The notes beneath the pieces were generated by a model. That model searched no databases, was not told the DNA's origin, and saw only the letters and a program-made list of their open reading frames with translations. Of a stretch of 64,000 nucleotides of DNA, positions 34,881-44,930 are shown one piece after another. Numbering within the stretch: the stretch's first letter is position 1; each line of letters opens with the position of its first letter. The translations under genes and the position numbers were made by a program. The stretch spans positions 124,001 through 188,000 of the forward strand of contig NZ_PIPJ01000004.1 of assembly GCF_003987135.1 (NCBI RefSeq). Direction: 5' to 3'. This stretch comes from Aliidiomarina iranensis. GTDB lineage: Bacteria > Pseudomonadota > Gammaproteobacteria > Enterobacterales > Alteromonadaceae.

Positions 34881-35588
34881 CTAGTTTTCCAAAGTTTCAG
34901 GTTCCAGTATCTCAGGCTCTAGCACGCGATAGCCACGGCCCCGAACTGTTTGGATACGATCTGGGTGGGCTGGAAGCTTTTTCCGAACGTTACTAATATG
35001 CACATCAAGGGAGCGATCAAATGGCCCCAATTGGCGCCCCAAAACCTGATTCGAGAGGCTTTCTTTGGTAACTAATTGGCCATGATGAGTAACTAACTGG
35101 CGCAGAACCTCAAATTCTGTGGGGGTAAGGGTTAGGGCCTCACCATCACAATGAGCCACAGCATTTACGGTATCGAGTTCAAAACCTGCGAACCGAATAG
35201 TTTCCGCCACCGCCGTGTCGCCGCCTTTACTGCGGCGTAATAAAGCTTTCACTCGCGCTACAAGCTCGCGTGGATAAAAAGGTTTGGCGAGATAATCATC
35301 AGCGCCCAACTCTAAACCCACAACGCGATCCACATCTTCACCGCGAGCGGTAAGCATGAGCACTGGCGTTTCAATGCCACCTTGGCGCAGATGCTTCAAA
35401 ACCTGCAAGCCATCCATTTCCGGTAACATAATATCGAGTAATATAAGTGAATATTCGCCTTTGCTCGCCGTATCGAGGCCAGTTTTACCATCCTCAACGG
35501 TGGTAAGGCGAATTCCTTCCCTGGCGAACACATCAGTGAGCATTGCGCCTAAATCAGCATCATCATCTACTAACAGAACATGTACCAC
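34881..35588 (-). CDS. CpxR-like response regulator
   Basis: An OmpR-family regulator of 235 residues. The receiver has DDD at 8-10, phosphoacceptor Asp in LLDIMLPEMDG near 52 and Lys in AKPF near 102. The LTARGEDVDRVVGLELGADDYLAKPF stretch (in part) is close to CpxR. The C-terminal winged helix ends with VHISNVRKKL and the wing GRGYRV. A GTAAA repeat upstream supports autoregulation. The partner kinase follows at 3 bp. Confidence 0.88.
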   Translation of the reverse strand: MVHVLLVDDDADLGAMLTDVFAREGIRLTTVEDGKTGLDTASKGEYSLILLDIMLPEMDGLQVLKHLRQGGIETPVLMLTARGEDVDRVVGLELGADDYLAKPFYPRELVARVKALLRRSKGGDTAVAETIRFAGFELDTVNAVAHCDGEALTLTPTEFEVLRQLVTHHGQLVTKESLSNQVLGRQLGPFDRSLDVHISNVRKKLPAHPDRIQTVRGRGYRVLEPEILEPETLEN

Positions 35589-35682
35589 AATCTACCTTCC
35601 TTTCGTATTCTTACGATATTGGGTTGGCCCAAACAATTCGGTATAGGTGCTTAGCCTCAGCCAACCTTTAAATGGAAATGCC

Positions 35683-35696
35683 TTTACAATCTTTAC
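35683..35696 (-). promoter_or_regulatory. Candidate CpxR box upstream of cpxR-like gene
   Basis: Read leftward it is GTAAA-N4-GTAAA (GTAAAGATTGTAAA), matching the recalled CpxR consensus of two GTAAA repeats with a spacer of 4-8 bases. It lies about 95 bp before the regulator start. Confidence 0.55.
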
Positions 35697-35781
35697 ATTT
35701 CCACAATCTACCCGTTACACAAACAGAAGCGAGTACCTTTGCATTCCCTTTACAGAAGCTCGCAAGCTGTACAGCTTGTAT

Positions 35782-37284
35782 TTAACGCTTACTCAATTTT
35801 CGGGTGAGGGTATTTCTACCCCAACCCAAACGTTCGGCGGCTTGTTGCCGATGGCCTTTGGTTTGCTGCAATGCTGCATCAATGGCGAGCTGTTCTATTT
35901 CCGCCAGCACTTCAGCACACCGTGTATTATTAGTGCCATCAAGTGCCGCCAGCAATTCGGCTTGTAGGCCTTCTCGCCAATTATTCTGCAGTTTTTGCCC
36001 GATTACCACGGCGCTTGCTTGTTGCTCACTATCTTGCTCGCCAGTGCCAAGTATCGATACCTGCCCTACGCTCTCACCCGCAGTTTCGGCCGCGATACGC
36101 TGTAAATCGGCTGGTAGCTCATCAACATCAACCACATCACCACTTGCCATCACGGTTATCCAACGGCAGGTGTTTTCCAGTTGCCGAACATTACCAGGCC
36201 AAGCTGCTGTTTGTAACTGCCCAAATGCCGCAGGCGTTAAGCGCTTCTGCGGCATTTGCAGCTCTTTGGCAGCAATAAACAGAAAATGTTCCGCTAGGGC
36301 TGGGATATCGCTCCGGCGTTCCTGCAACGAAGGAAGCTGCAAGTGAATAACATTCAACCGATGATAGAGATCTTCACGAAAGCGGCCCTCATCAATCGCT
36401 TTGCGTAAATCAATATGGGTAGCCGCAATAACGCGAACATTCACGGTGGCGAGTTGATGGCTTCCCACCGGGTAAAATTGCCCCTCCGCCAAGGCCCGTA
36501 GCAAACGAGTTTGCACCGCCAGTGGCATATCACCAATTTCATCGAGAAATAAGGTACCGCCATCTGCTTGCTGAAATCGGCCAGCTCTGCGGCTTTGGGC
36601 GCCGGTAAACGCGCCTTTTTCATGGCCAAACAATTCCGATTCAATTAATTCACCCGGAATCGCCGCCATATTTAACGCCACAAAGGGCTTTTCCGCCCGC
36701 GGGCTATGATCATGTAAAGCCTTCGCCACCAGCTCTTTACCAGTGCCCGATTCGCCGGTAAGTAACACCGAAACACTTGACCGCGAAAGCCGCCCAATTG
36801 CGCGAAACACCTCTTGCATCGCCGCCGATTCACCAATAATACCGGTGTCGTTACCGGTGTCGTTGTCGGCGTGCTCTGGCACCTTTTCCCCAGCCTCTGA
36901 ACTTTCCTGTTGCTTTGGCTTCACCGCGCGTTCCGCAATTGCAATCACTTCATCTAAATCAAAAGGTTTCGGCAAATACTCGAACGCACCTCCTTTAAAA
37001 GCTTTCACCGCACTTTCTAAATCCGAGTGTGCTGTCATTACGATCACCGGAATATCGGCAAACCGCTGTTGAATTTCCTGCAACACCTGCATGCCATCGG
37101 TACCGGGCATCCGCACATCAGTGAGCACCAAAGCCGGGGTTTCGCCACCACTTTCGGTTAACGCTTGTAAAAAGAATGTTGGTTCAGCAAAAAGCCGAGG
37201 CTGCCAGCCCGCTCCTTTAAAAGCGCGTTCCAACACCCAACGAATGGAGCTATCATCATCTAATATCCAAACAACTCGATTCAT
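35782..37284 (-). CDS. ntrC: Nitrogen regulator NtrC
   Basis: A sigma-54 activator of 500 residues. The receiver domain carries the phosphorylated Asp in LTDVRMPG near 56. The AAA+ domain has GESGTGKELVAK (Walker A, near 178), GAFTGAQ (sigma-54 contact loop) and GGTLFLDEIGD (Walker B). The C-terminal Fis-type helix-turn-helix ends RLGWGRNTLTRKL. Active NtrC binds dyads such as those found at ntrB and glnA in this window. The start overlaps the ntrB stop by 4 bp. Confidence 0.96.
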   Translation of the reverse strand: MNRVVWILDDDSSIRWVLERAFKGAGWQPRLFAEPTFFLQALTESGGETPALVLTDVRMPGTDGMQVLQEIQQRFADIPVIVMTAHSDLESAVKAFKGGAFEYLPKPFDLDEVIAIAERAVKPKQQESSEAGEKVPEHADNDTGNDTGIIGESAAMQEVFRAIGRLSRSSVSVLLTGESGTGKELVAKALHDHSPRAEKPFVALNMAAIPGELIESELFGHEKGAFTGAQSRRAGRFQQADGGTLFLDEIGDMPLAVQTRLLRALAEGQFYPVGSHQLATVNVRVIAATHIDLRKAIDEGRFREDLYHRLNVIHLQLPSLQERRSDIPALAEHFLFIAAKELQMPQKRLTPAAFGQLQTAAWPGNVRQLENTCRWITVMASGDVVDVDELPADLQRIAAETAGESVGQVSILGTGEQDSEQQASAVVIGQKLQNNWREGLQAELLAALDGTNNTRCAEVLAEIEQLAIDAALQQTKGHRQQAAERLGWGRNTLTRKLSKR

Positions 37285-38402
37285 GATGCCGCTCCTGGGG
37301 TTGTTGTTTCGCCAGTAGCATTGTCTAAATAGGGCAACACTGCGGTAAATTCCGTATGCCCAGGCCGGCTACTCACTTCAATTTTACCCGCATGTTGATG
37401 TATCAAGGATTGCGCAATCGAAAGGCCTAGGCCCGTTCCACCCTCACGCCCAGTTACCAATGGGTAGAATAAAGTATCTTTCAGTTCGCTCGGTATTCCC
37501 GGGCCGTTATCTTGCACACAAATTAATGCACACTGGCGATACCGTTTGCCGTAAATCGTTTCTTGGTGGCTTACCCGTGTACGCACTACAATTTGCCGTT
37601 CACCAAGTTGTTGATCTAGGGCATCCATTGCATTGCTGATAAGGTTTAGAAATACCTGCTCTATTTGATCGGCACTAATGTAGAGGTCGGGTAGGCTTGG
37701 ATCATAATCTTTGCTAATGGTTAAATTAGCCGGTTTATTTACGCCAATCACATCCAGCACTTGCTGCAATACCGCATGAATATTCTGGTAGCTGCGGGCA
37801 CTCGGCCGGTTTGGCCCTAGCAGCCTATCTACTAAATTTCGCAAGCGATCCGATTGCGCCATAATTAACTGAGTGAACTCTCGTTGTTCCGGCGCTTGCA
37901 ATTCCGCATTCAGAAGTTGTGCCGCGCCACGAATACCACCTAAAGGGTTTTTAATTTCATGTGCAAGCCCACGCACAAGTTGTTGAGCTGCTTCGCGCTG
38001 GTGCTGTTGCGCTTGCTCTTGATTCAGCCGGCGAATTAAATCAACCTGCCTTAATTCCACCAGAATTGCACTATCCAACCCCTTGAATGCAGCAATCGAG
38101 GCGTTCAATTCAATGGCAATCGATTTGCCATCATGAAACACCCAACTCACATCGCTATCGGATATGCTCTGCTGGTTCAAGGCGATATTTCGTAATAAGG
38201 TGAGATCAAAGCTGCTATAGCGCAGGTGGCTATCGAGGGGCGCGCCCAGCAAGCGCCGAGAGCTTCCAGAAAAAATGGCATCTGCCGCAGCATTCGCAAA
38301 GCATACATGGAGGTTTTTATCTAACACCAAAACCGCACTTGTGAGTTGATCCACAAGGGTTTGGTTTATGCTTTCGTGCAGTACAGGGTTTGCCGCCGAC
38401 AT
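37281..38402 (-). CDS. ntrB: Nitrogen sensor kinase NtrB
   Basis: A soluble histidine kinase/phosphatase of 373 residues that sets the phosphorylation of NtrC. A PAS-type domain at 10-120 is followed by the H-box GLAHEIKNPLGGIRGAAQLL with the active His, then N, G1 and G2 boxes (NLISNAMDAL, DNGPGIP, GTGLGLSIA). The frame is open to 38486, but the start at 38402 (MSAANPVLHESIN) fits the family length. Confidence 0.94.
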   Translation of the reverse strand: MSAANPVLHESINQTLVDQLTSAVLVLDKNLHVCFANAAADAIFSGSSRRLLGAPLDSHLRYSSFDLTLLRNIALNQQSISDSDVSWVFHDGKSIAIELNASIAAFKGLDSAILVELRQVDLIRRLNQEQAQQHQREAAQQLVRGLAHEIKNPLGGIRGAAQLLNAELQAPEQREFTQLIMAQSDRLRNLVDRLLGPNRPSARSYQNIHAVLQQVLDVIGVNKPANLTISKDYDPSLPDLYISADQIEQVFLNLISNAMDALDQQLGERQIVVRTRVSHQETIYGKRYRQCALICVQDNGPGIPSELKDTLFYPLVTGREGGTGLGLSIAQSLIHQHAGKIEVSSRPGHTEFTAVLPYLDNATGETTTPGAAS

Positions 38403-38461
38403 AATGAACCTCAGTGTTAGAATTAAATCGCACCGGGCTTCTTTGGTGCAATCGAAGAGTT

Positions 38462-38478
38462 TGCACCAGAATGGTGCG
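38462..38478. promoter_or_regulatory. NtrC dyad upstream of ntrB
   Basis: TGCACCAGAATGGTGCG matches the NtrC consensus TGCACCA-N3-TGGTGCA at all but the last base. It lies about 60 bp before the ntrB start, overlapping the arm of an inverted repeat GCGCTGCG/CGCAGCGC (38476-38511). In enteric bacteria NtrC represses the ntrB promoter from such a site. Confidence 0.75.
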
Positions 38479-38545
38479 CTGCGCAATGAGCAAGGCTCTA
38501 TTACGCAGCGCTAATTCGTTTTTCGATCTTAAATCAGAACGAAAA

Positions 38546-39955
38546 TTAGCACGAATAATACATATCGAATTCAACAGGGTGCGTTGTCATCATCAGCTTC
38601 TCTACTTCTTTGCGCTTCAAGCCAATGTAAGCATCGATCATATCGTCGCTCATTACACCGCCAGCGGTTAAGAAATCGCGATCTTTATCTAACGCATCTA
38701 ACGCCATTTCCAATGAACTCGCTACCGTTGGAATTTCTTTCGCTTCCTCAGCTGGCAAATCATACAAATCTTTATCCATAGCATCGCCCGGATGAATTTT
38801 GTTTTGAATGCCATCAAGGCCGGCCATTAACAACGCAGTAAACGCGAAGTATGGGTTCGAGCTTGGATCTGGGAAGCGCGCTTCAATACGGCGCCCTTTT
38901 GGATTCGAAATTAATGGAATACGAATCGATGCAGAGCGGTTCCGTGCTGAGTAAGCAAGCATGACCGGTGCTTCGAAACCAGGTACCAAGCGCTTGTAAG
39001 AGTTGGTACCAGGGTTAGTAAAGGCATTAATTGCACGCGCGTGCTTAATAATGCCGCCAATGTAATACAACGCCGTTTCTGAAAGGCCACCGTATTTATC
39101 ACCAGCAAATAAGTTTTTACCATCTTTGGCTAAGCTCATGTGCACATGCATACCTGAGCCATTATCACCCACTAAAGGTTTCGGCATAAAGGTGGCTGTT
39201 TTGCCATAGGCGTGAGCTACGTTATGCACTACATATTTAAAAATTTGCAGCTCATCAGCTTTATTCACCAAGGTGTTGAACCGGCAAGCAATTTCGTTCT
39301 GGCCTGCAGTGGCCACTTCGTGGTGGTGCGCTTCTACAACCAAGCCCATCTCTTCCATCACTTCGCACATTTCGCTACGAATCTCATGGGAAGAATCAAC
39401 CGGTGGTACTGGGAAGTAGCCGCCTTTCACACCTGGGCGATGGCCTTTATTGCCACCTTCATATTCAGTGCCTGAGTTCCACTTCGCTTCGATATCATCG
39501 ATTTTGTAGAACGAACCGCTCATGTCGGTATTAAAGCGTACGTCGTCGAACAAGAAAAACTCTGGTTCAGGGCCCATCAAGGCGCTATCGGCAATACCGG
39601 TTGATGCTAAGTATTCTTCCGCACGGCGCGCAATAGAACGAGGGTCACGATCGTAACCTTGGCGCGTATCAGGCTCTAAAATTGAGCAACGTACAATCAG
39701 CGTAGGAATTTCTGAAAACGGGTCCATTACCGCGGTTTCAGTATCTGGGCTCAACACCATGTCGGATTCATTAATGCCTTTCCAGCCGGCAATTGATGAA
39801 CCATCAAACATTTTGCCATCTTCAAAAAAATCTTCGTCAATCTGTGAAACCGGAATCGTTACGTGTTGCTCTTTACCTTTAGTATCGGTAAAACGCATAT
39901 CCACGAAGCGTACTTCGTTTTCTTCAATTAAATCCATCACCGCTTTAATAGACAT
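38546..39955 (-). CDS. glnA: Glutamine synthetase type I
   Basis: It makes glutamine from glutamate and ammonia with ATP, a cytosolic dodecamer. In 469 residues the signature [16 protein letters not shown] (near 45-60) and the ATP-binding [10 protein letters not shown] are present, as is the adenylylation loop near [15 protein letters not shown] with its Tyr. The length is typical of the regulated GSI-beta class. It leads the glnA-ntrB-ntrC unit and has its own sigma-54 promoter. Confidence 0.98.
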   Translation of the reverse strand: MSIKAVMDLIEENEVRFVDMRFTDTKGKEQHVTIPVSQIDEDFFEDGKMFDGSSIAGWKGINESDMVLSPDTETAVMDPFSEIPTLIVRCSILEPDTRQGYDRDPRSIARRAEEYLASTGIADSALMGPEPEFFLFDDVRFNTDMSGSFYKIDDIEAKWNSGTEYEGGNKGHRPGVKGGYFPVPPVDSSHEIRSEMCEVMEEMGLVVEAHHHEVATAGQNEIACRFNTLVNKADELQIFKYVVHNVAHAYGKTATFMPKPLVGDNGSGMHVHMSLAKDGKNLFAGDKYGGLSETALYYIGGIIKHARAINAFTNPGTNSYKRLVPGFEAPVMLAYSARNRSASIRIPLISNPKGRRIEARFPDPSSNPYFAFTALLMAGLDGIQNKIHPGDAMDKDLYDLPAEEAKEIPTVASSLEMALDALDKDRDFLTAGGVMSDDMIDAYIGLKRKEVEKLMMTTHPVEFDMYYSC

Positions 39956-40032
39956 TGTTTGCCTCCGGGTTGTTGTGCGTATTTGTGCAGATAAGTGTAA
40001 ATCTAAATTGTGAACTATTTAGCAGCCTGTGT

Positions 40033-40048
40033 AGCAAACCGCGTGCCA
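40033..40048 (-). promoter_or_regulatory. Sigma-54 promoter of glnA
   Basis: Read leftward it is TGGCAC-GCGGT-TTGCT, which matches the -24/-12 consensus TGGCAC-N5-TTGCW completely. It lies about 80 bp before the glnA start, allowing a short leader. Confidence 0.85.
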
Positions 40049-40174
40049 AAACCAAATTAAACGCCACATGCCATTGTTTTTAATGATAAAAATAAAATGG
40101 CTACGCCGTTGTGCTGCTATTACTTCGAAATTTTTCAGGCTCACGCTATGAAAAAGTTAAGCCCCGAACAATAT

Positions 40175-40191
40175 TGCACTAATTTGGTGCG
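40175..40191. promoter_or_regulatory. NtrC enhancer of glnA
   Basis: TGCACTAATTTGGTGCG fits the NtrC dyad with two mismatches. It is about 130 bp upstream of the -24 element, the usual place for an enhancer in glnA. Confidence 0.75.
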
Positions 40192-40210
40192 TAACGCTCT
40201 GGTTCCATAA

Positions 40211-40241
40211 AAAAAGGCGCACCACTATGGTGCGCCTTTTT
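40211..40241 (-). terminator. Terminator of the DsbA-like gene
   Basis: GGCGCACCA and TGGTGCGCC form a 9-bp stem with loop CTA, flanked by A5 and T5. It sits right after the DsbA-like stop, which reads toward glnA. The stem itself also matches an NtrC dyad (GCACCA-N3-TGGTGC). Confidence 0.85.
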
Positions 40242-40242
40242 C

Positions 40243-40941
40243 TTAATCTAAACTCAGCAAGTGCTCAATGAGTTGATTATAATCTTCTTGTGTTCGCATA
40301 TCTTCGGGCAGTGGGTTTTTCACTAAGTAGCGCCCATTCACCACAATAGCTGGCACACCAGGGATTTCATTGCTTTGCATTTCGTTGAAGGTTTGCTCCA
40401 TTGTGCTCACAATTTCCGCCGTATCAGCGATATCAAAAATAGCTTCTTCATCTAACCCTTGTTGCTGAAAAAATACCGATAAATCGGCAAAATCAGGAAG
40501 ATCTGGCGCTTGGCTTTGATAAAAGGCCAGCATTTCAGTACCTACATCTCGGCCGGCCACTTCACTTGTAGCATGATAAATACGCGCATCAAGCGCCCAG
40601 CGCTCATTAAATACCGCATGCCGGCGCACTACTGGCGTTTCTGGAAAAGCTTGCTTCACACCCTGAATAATCGGCTCAAAACGCTGACAAGCAGGGCAAC
40701 CTACCCAAAAGTATTCCACAATGAATGGTTCAGCGCGATCACCTTGCACCGGATTTTCCAAAACGCGGTAGTAATCACCCTCAGTGAATGAACGTGATGC
40801 CGCGGCGGCACTTGCTTCTGGCACGGCTTCAGTACTGCTACTCGGCGCTGGTGCCTCACCACCGCAAGCTGAAATAGTTAGAATGGCCACAGCCGAAAGC
40901 AAAGCAGCGCGAATTGAGCGGAATAAACCTCGTTCTGTCAT
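40243..40941 (-). CDS. DsbA-family thiol oxidoreductase, lipoprotein
   Basis: A 232-residue protein with an N-terminal signal sequence ending TISAC, so the Cys is probably acylated and the protein anchored in the periplasm. A thioredoxin-like domain begins near residue 55, with the active motif CPAC (FWVGCPACQRFEP) and the cis-Pro region EIPGVPAIVVNG. This matches DsbA-type disulfide formation. Most DsbA are soluble, so the lipobox is unusual. An acidic and Pro/Ser/Ala-rich linker follows the lipobox. Confidence 0.85.
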   Translation of the reverse strand: MTERGLFRSIRAALLSAVAILTISACGGEAPAPSSSTEAVPEASAAAASRSFTEGDYYRVLENPVQGDRAEPFIVEYFWVGCPACQRFEPIIQGVKQAFPETPVVRRHAVFNERWALDARIYHATSEVAGRDVGTEMLAFYQSQAPDLPDFADLSVFFQQQGLDEEAIFDIADTAEIVSTMEQTFNEMQSNEIPGVPAIVVNGRYLVKNPLPEDMRTQEDYNQLIEHLLSLD

Positions 40942-41144
40942 AAATACTTCCTATGATTAATTAACTAAAAAATTTATTTTCTGCGCATTAGGGCCACAGC
41001 ATAGCGTTCCTAATAGGAAAAACGTAGTTTTTTCGTTAAATATAGCGCTGCTTTCCATTCGGTGCTTTTTTATTCAGTGAAATCAGCGTATGATCCGCCC
41101 CCCTATGGCCCGATGGCCTTCACCACAGGTTAAAATACAGTTTT

Positions 41145-42980
41145 ATGTCAAAAGCTATTGAAAAAATTCGCAATATCGCAATTATCGCGCACGTTGACCA
41201 TGGTAAAACAACACTGGTTGATAAACTTCTGCAACAATCTGGCACACTTGAAAGCCGGGGCGAATTGCAAGAACGGATCATGGATTCAAACGATCTAGAA
41301 AAAGAGCGCGGCATTACCATTCTCGCAAAGAACACTGCGATCAATTGGGGCGATTACCACATCAACATCTTGGATACTCCAGGACACGCTGATTTCGGCG
41401 GTGAAGTAGAGCGCGTACTTTCAATGGCCGATTCTGTATTACTTTTGGTTGATGCCGTTGATGGCCCAATGCCACAAACTCGCTTTGTAACACAAAAAGC
41501 GTTTTCGCACGGTTTGCACCCTATTCTTGTAGTAAACAAAGTTGACCGCCCAGGCGCTCGCGTTGATTGGGTTGTTGATCAAATCTTTGATTTGTTTGTA
41601 AACCTTGGTGCTACCGATGAACAACTCGATTTCCCAATCGTTTATGCATCGGCACTAAATGGTTTTGCCTCGCTTGATTCAGAAGTGAAGAGCGGCGATA
41701 TGAACCCATTGTTCGAAACAATTGTGCGTGAAGTTGCGCCGCCAGTTGCTGAAATCGATGGCCCATTACAGTTACAAATTTCACAGCTTGATTACTCAAG
41801 CTACCTTGGCGTTATCGGTATTGGCCGGATTCGTCGTGGTACCGTAAAGCCAAATCAACAAGTAACCGTAGTGGGTGCCGATGGTTCTACCCGCAATGGT
41901 AAAATTGGTAAAGTGTTTGGTTACTTAGGCCTTGATCGCATGGAAGTTGATTCTTCACATGCGGGCGATATCTGCGCGATTACCGGTTTGGGCGAATTAA
42001 AAATCTCCGATACCGTTTGTGCAGTAGGCCACAACGAAGCGTTACCACCGCTTACCGTTGATGAACCGACAGTAACCATGACCTTCCAAGTAAACACCTC
42101 GCCGTTTGCTGGTAAAGAAGGGAAATACGTTACTTCTCGCCAAATTCTTGAGCGTTTACAAAAAGAATTAGTACACAACGTTGCGTTGCGTGTTGAAGAA
42201 ACGGCTGACCCGGATAAATTCCGTGTATCAGGCCGTGGTGAATTGCACTTAGGTGTATTAATCGAAAACATGCGCCGTGAAGGTTTTGAATTAGCGGTTT
42301 CCCGCCCTGAAGTTATCATCAAGTATGAAAACGACGTGAAAATGGAACCCTATGAAACCTTAACCGTTGATGTTGAAGAACAGCATCAGGGTTCTGTAAT
42401 GGAAGCGTTAGGCCTGCGTAAAGCAGAAATGACCGACATGCAGCAAGATGGTAAAGGCCGTACGCGTATTGATTTCATCGTGCCGAGCCGTGGCTTAATT
42501 GGTTTCCAAACTGAGTTCATGACACTTACTTCAGGTACTGGTTTGGTATACCACGCGTTTGATCATTACGGCCCGCACAAGGGTGGCAAAATTGGCCAAC
42601 GTGTTAACGGTGTATTGATTTCAAACGCGCAAGGTAAAGCATTGGCATACGCCCTGTTCAACATCCAAGAACGTGGCCGTTTGTTCGCTTCGCACGCTGA
42701 TGAAGTTTATGAAGGCCAAATTATTGGTATTCATAACCGTTCGAACGATTTAACCGTAAACTGTTTGAAAGGTAAGCAGCTAACCAACATTCGTGCGGCA
42801 GGTACTGATGAAGCGTTAACGCTTACGCCGCCAATCAGAATGTCGCTTGAGCGTGCGCTTGAGTTCATCGATAACGATGAATTGGTAGAAGTAACGCCAA
42901 AATCTATTCGTGTACGCAAGAAGTTCTTAACTGAGAATGAGCGTAAACGTCATTCACGCACTGGTGGCGAAGAAGCTTAA
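41145..42980 (+). CDS. typA: Ribosome-binding GTPase TypA/BipA
   Basis: A translational GTPase of 611 residues that binds the ribosome and aids growth at low temperature or stress. [10 protein letters not shown] (G1), the ERGITI region (G2), DTPGHADF (G3), and NKVD (G4) are all present, followed by the EF-G-like domains and the BipA C-terminus. It is a single gene ended by a strong terminator. Confidence 0.97.
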   Translation: MSKAIEKIRNIAIIAHVDHGKTTLVDKLLQQSGTLESRGELQERIMDSNDLEKERGITILAKNTAINWGDYHINILDTPGHADFGGEVERVLSMADSVLLLVDAVDGPMPQTRFVTQKAFSHGLHPILVVNKVDRPGARVDWVVDQIFDLFVNLGATDEQLDFPIVYASALNGFASLDSEVKSGDMNPLFETIVREVAPPVAEIDGPLQLQISQLDYSSYLGVIGIGRIRRGTVKPNQQVTVVGADGSTRNGKIGKVFGYLGLDRMEVDSSHAGDICAITGLGELKISDTVCAVGHNEALPPLTVDEPTVTMTFQVNTSPFAGKEGKYVTSRQILERLQKELVHNVALRVEETADPDKFRVSGRGELHLGVLIENMRREGFELAVSRPEVIIKYENDVKMEPYETLTVDVEEQHQGSVMEALGLRKAEMTDMQQDGKGRTRIDFIVPSRGLIGFQTEFMTLTSGTGLVYHAFDHYGPHKGGKIGQRVNGVLISNAQGKALAYALFNIQERGRLFASHADEVYEGQIIGIHNRSNDLTVNCLKGKQLTNIRAAGTDEALTLTPPIRMSLERALEFIDNDELVEVTPKSIRVRKKFLTENERKRHSRTGGEEA

Positions 42981-43011
42981 CACGCCGCCTCATGCGCCGT
43001 GATAAAAACGC

Positions 43012-43046
43012 AAAAACCGGTTTATCGAGAGATAAACCGGTTTTTT
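43012..43046 (+). terminator. Terminator of typA
   Basis: A long stem AAAAACCGGTTTATC with its complement, loop GAGA, ends in T6. Confidence 0.92.
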
Positions 43047-43135
43047 GTCGCCAAGGTTCGCGCTTATTCACTCGCGCCTATAAAACTGTAATTAATTGTA
43101 GCAAGGTCACTTTACTGAAAAATATAGCTCGTTAA

Positions 43136-44755
43136 TTAAACACTCGCGATTCGTGTGGTATTACGGCCCTCAGCCTTCGCTTTATAAAGCATTTTATCTA
43201 CTAGGTTCAGCGCAGGCTCAAGTTGATCAAATTTGTGCATAGCCACTACACCGAAGCTACAGGTAACCGCAGGCATATCACTATCAGCAAAACCGGCCGG
43301 AATGGCTACTCTTAAGCGCTCAGCAATTTCTTCGCCCATAGCAAGATCGGCTTCGATTAAAGCCATGAACTCCTCACCACCCCAACGGCAATACAAATCG
43401 CCCTCTCGGAGCACTGATTTTAAAATCTCGGCCAACTTCACAAGCACGGCATCACCGATATCATGACCGAAGGTATCGTTCACTTTCTTAAAATGATCGA
43501 CATCAAACATAATAAAGCAATAGCGCTTGTTATTTGTTTCAGCAGATTTTCGGTTACCGCGCGCCGATAATTTATTCACCAACACCCGTTTTACACATTC
43601 GGAAAAATAGCGGCGATTATAAAGATTCGTAAGCCCATCACGCTGCGCTAACCGCCGCATTTGCTTGGTATATACGCGCTGTTTAGCGAGTAAGAACGCA
43701 AATACCAACGAAATAATAAAGAAGATACCTAGCTGAATCAGCAACGCAGGTAACGCTTGAGTTAGATATTCAAACGTGGAAACGCTCACCACAAAACCCA
43801 CAACACGAGTATTTAACGAGCCGTAGAGCGGATCGAGCCGTAGAGAATATAATCTCCCATCCACGAACAAAATATCAAAGTACTTGTTTCCTGCCGCAAC
43901 AGCTTGCTGCAACTTAGAACGCTTTGCGCTAGCTTCAAGCACCGTATTTCGCTCTGCATCAGAAAGCCATGTTTGCTCGCTTTCCACACGATTAAAGATA
44001 TTTTGAATCACTAAATCTGGTGAAAGCAGATAATCATCATAATTACTTTGTTCACTCTCAAAAACAAACGCCTCTACAACGTCTCGCAGCATTACAAAAT
44101 CAACGCTATCGCGGGCGATTTGCTCATAACCTTCTTTGAAGCTAATCAGTGAATTAGATATCTCAACACTGCCCACGTGCGCACCTTGGTAGAACATAGG
44201 ATACACATGCCGGTAGCCATTAAAAATCCGCCCCTCTTCAAAGCCATGAAATGGTTCTAAATTTTCATTCACATATTTAACCGAAAAACGAAAATCAGAG
44301 AGGTCGTCGCCATACAGATTTGGCCGATGCATACGCAAAAAACTATGGTTATCCGTAGTATGAAAGTGCAGTTGTTGAACATTTGAAAACTGTAATGTTT
44401 CATACAACGGTTGCATCAACCGATATAGAGCTTCGCGCACTTCCGCTTTCGCGTTCTCATCGCCGTTATGGGCTGTTGCTAGAAGCTTTTGTACTTCAGG
44501 AACATTGATAGTGGTTTGAAATACCGAATCACTGAGCGTACCCGTGGCTTTTACATTAAATTGAAATTGCGCTCGCTGTTTTTCATGCTGAGCAACAGAA
44601 AAAGTTTTTATCTGGCTATATACCGTGTAAACAAAGGCAGCGGATAGCAGAATAAAAATAGCAAGGGCGAATCCGAACACGGCTCGCCAATGAATATTTT
44701 TTAATTTTTCGAAGGATGGGTTTTTCAATCTAAAGCTCAGATTCTGCTCAACCAA
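43136..44755 (-). CDS. Membrane diguanylate cyclase
   Basis: It makes c-di-GMP from two GTP. In 539 residues a membrane segment at about 27-48 and another near 330-350 enclose a periplasmic sensor domain of Cache type. The GGDEF domain carries GGEEF in RWGGEEFMAL near 465, and REGD five residues before it provides an I-site for product inhibition. DGLTNLYNRRYF begins the domain. It should be active; the ligand is unknown. Confidence 0.92.
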   Translation of the reverse strand: MVEQNLSFRLKNPSFEKLKNIHWRAVFGFALAIFILLSAAFVYTVYSQIKTFSVAQHEKQRAQFQFNVKATGTLSDSVFQTTINVPEVQKLLATAHNGDENAKAEVREALYRLMQPLYETLQFSNVQQLHFHTTDNHSFLRMHRPNLYGDDLSDFRFSVKYVNENLEPFHGFEEGRIFNGYRHVYPMFYQGAHVGSVEISNSLISFKEGYEQIARDSVDFVMLRDVVEAFVFESEQSNYDDYLLSPDLVIQNIFNRVESEQTWLSDAERNTVLEASAKRSKLQQAVAAGNKYFDILFVDGRLYSLRLDPLYGSLNTRVVGFVVSVSTFEYLTQALPALLIQLGIFFIISLVFAFLLAKQRVYTKQMRRLAQRDGLTNLYNRRYFSECVKRVLVNKLSARGNRKSAETNNKRYCFIMFDVDHFKKVNDTFGHDIGDAVLVKLAEILKSVLREGDLYCRWGGEEFMALIEADLAMGEEIAERLRVAIPAGFADSDMPAVTCSFGVVAMHKFDQLEPALNLVDKMLYKAKAEGRNTTRIASV

Positions 44756-44930
44756 ACGCGTATGATAAATGGTTAGATATCAGAATAAAAGTAAGCTCAC
44801 AGTAATTCCCATAGATTGATTCTGAGTAAATACCTTTTATTTTCAGTTAACTACCTATTTATAGGTAGCATTAATTGCCTCGTTGCAAACTGAACTGCTG
44901 TAATGTAAGTACGAGCTTTGAACGCCCAAC

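Noticed and set aside
35763-35778. CAAGCTGTACAGCTTG palindrome after ntrC as a terminator
   Set aside because: There is no T-run after it in the leftward direction; it may only be a weak structure or a binding site.
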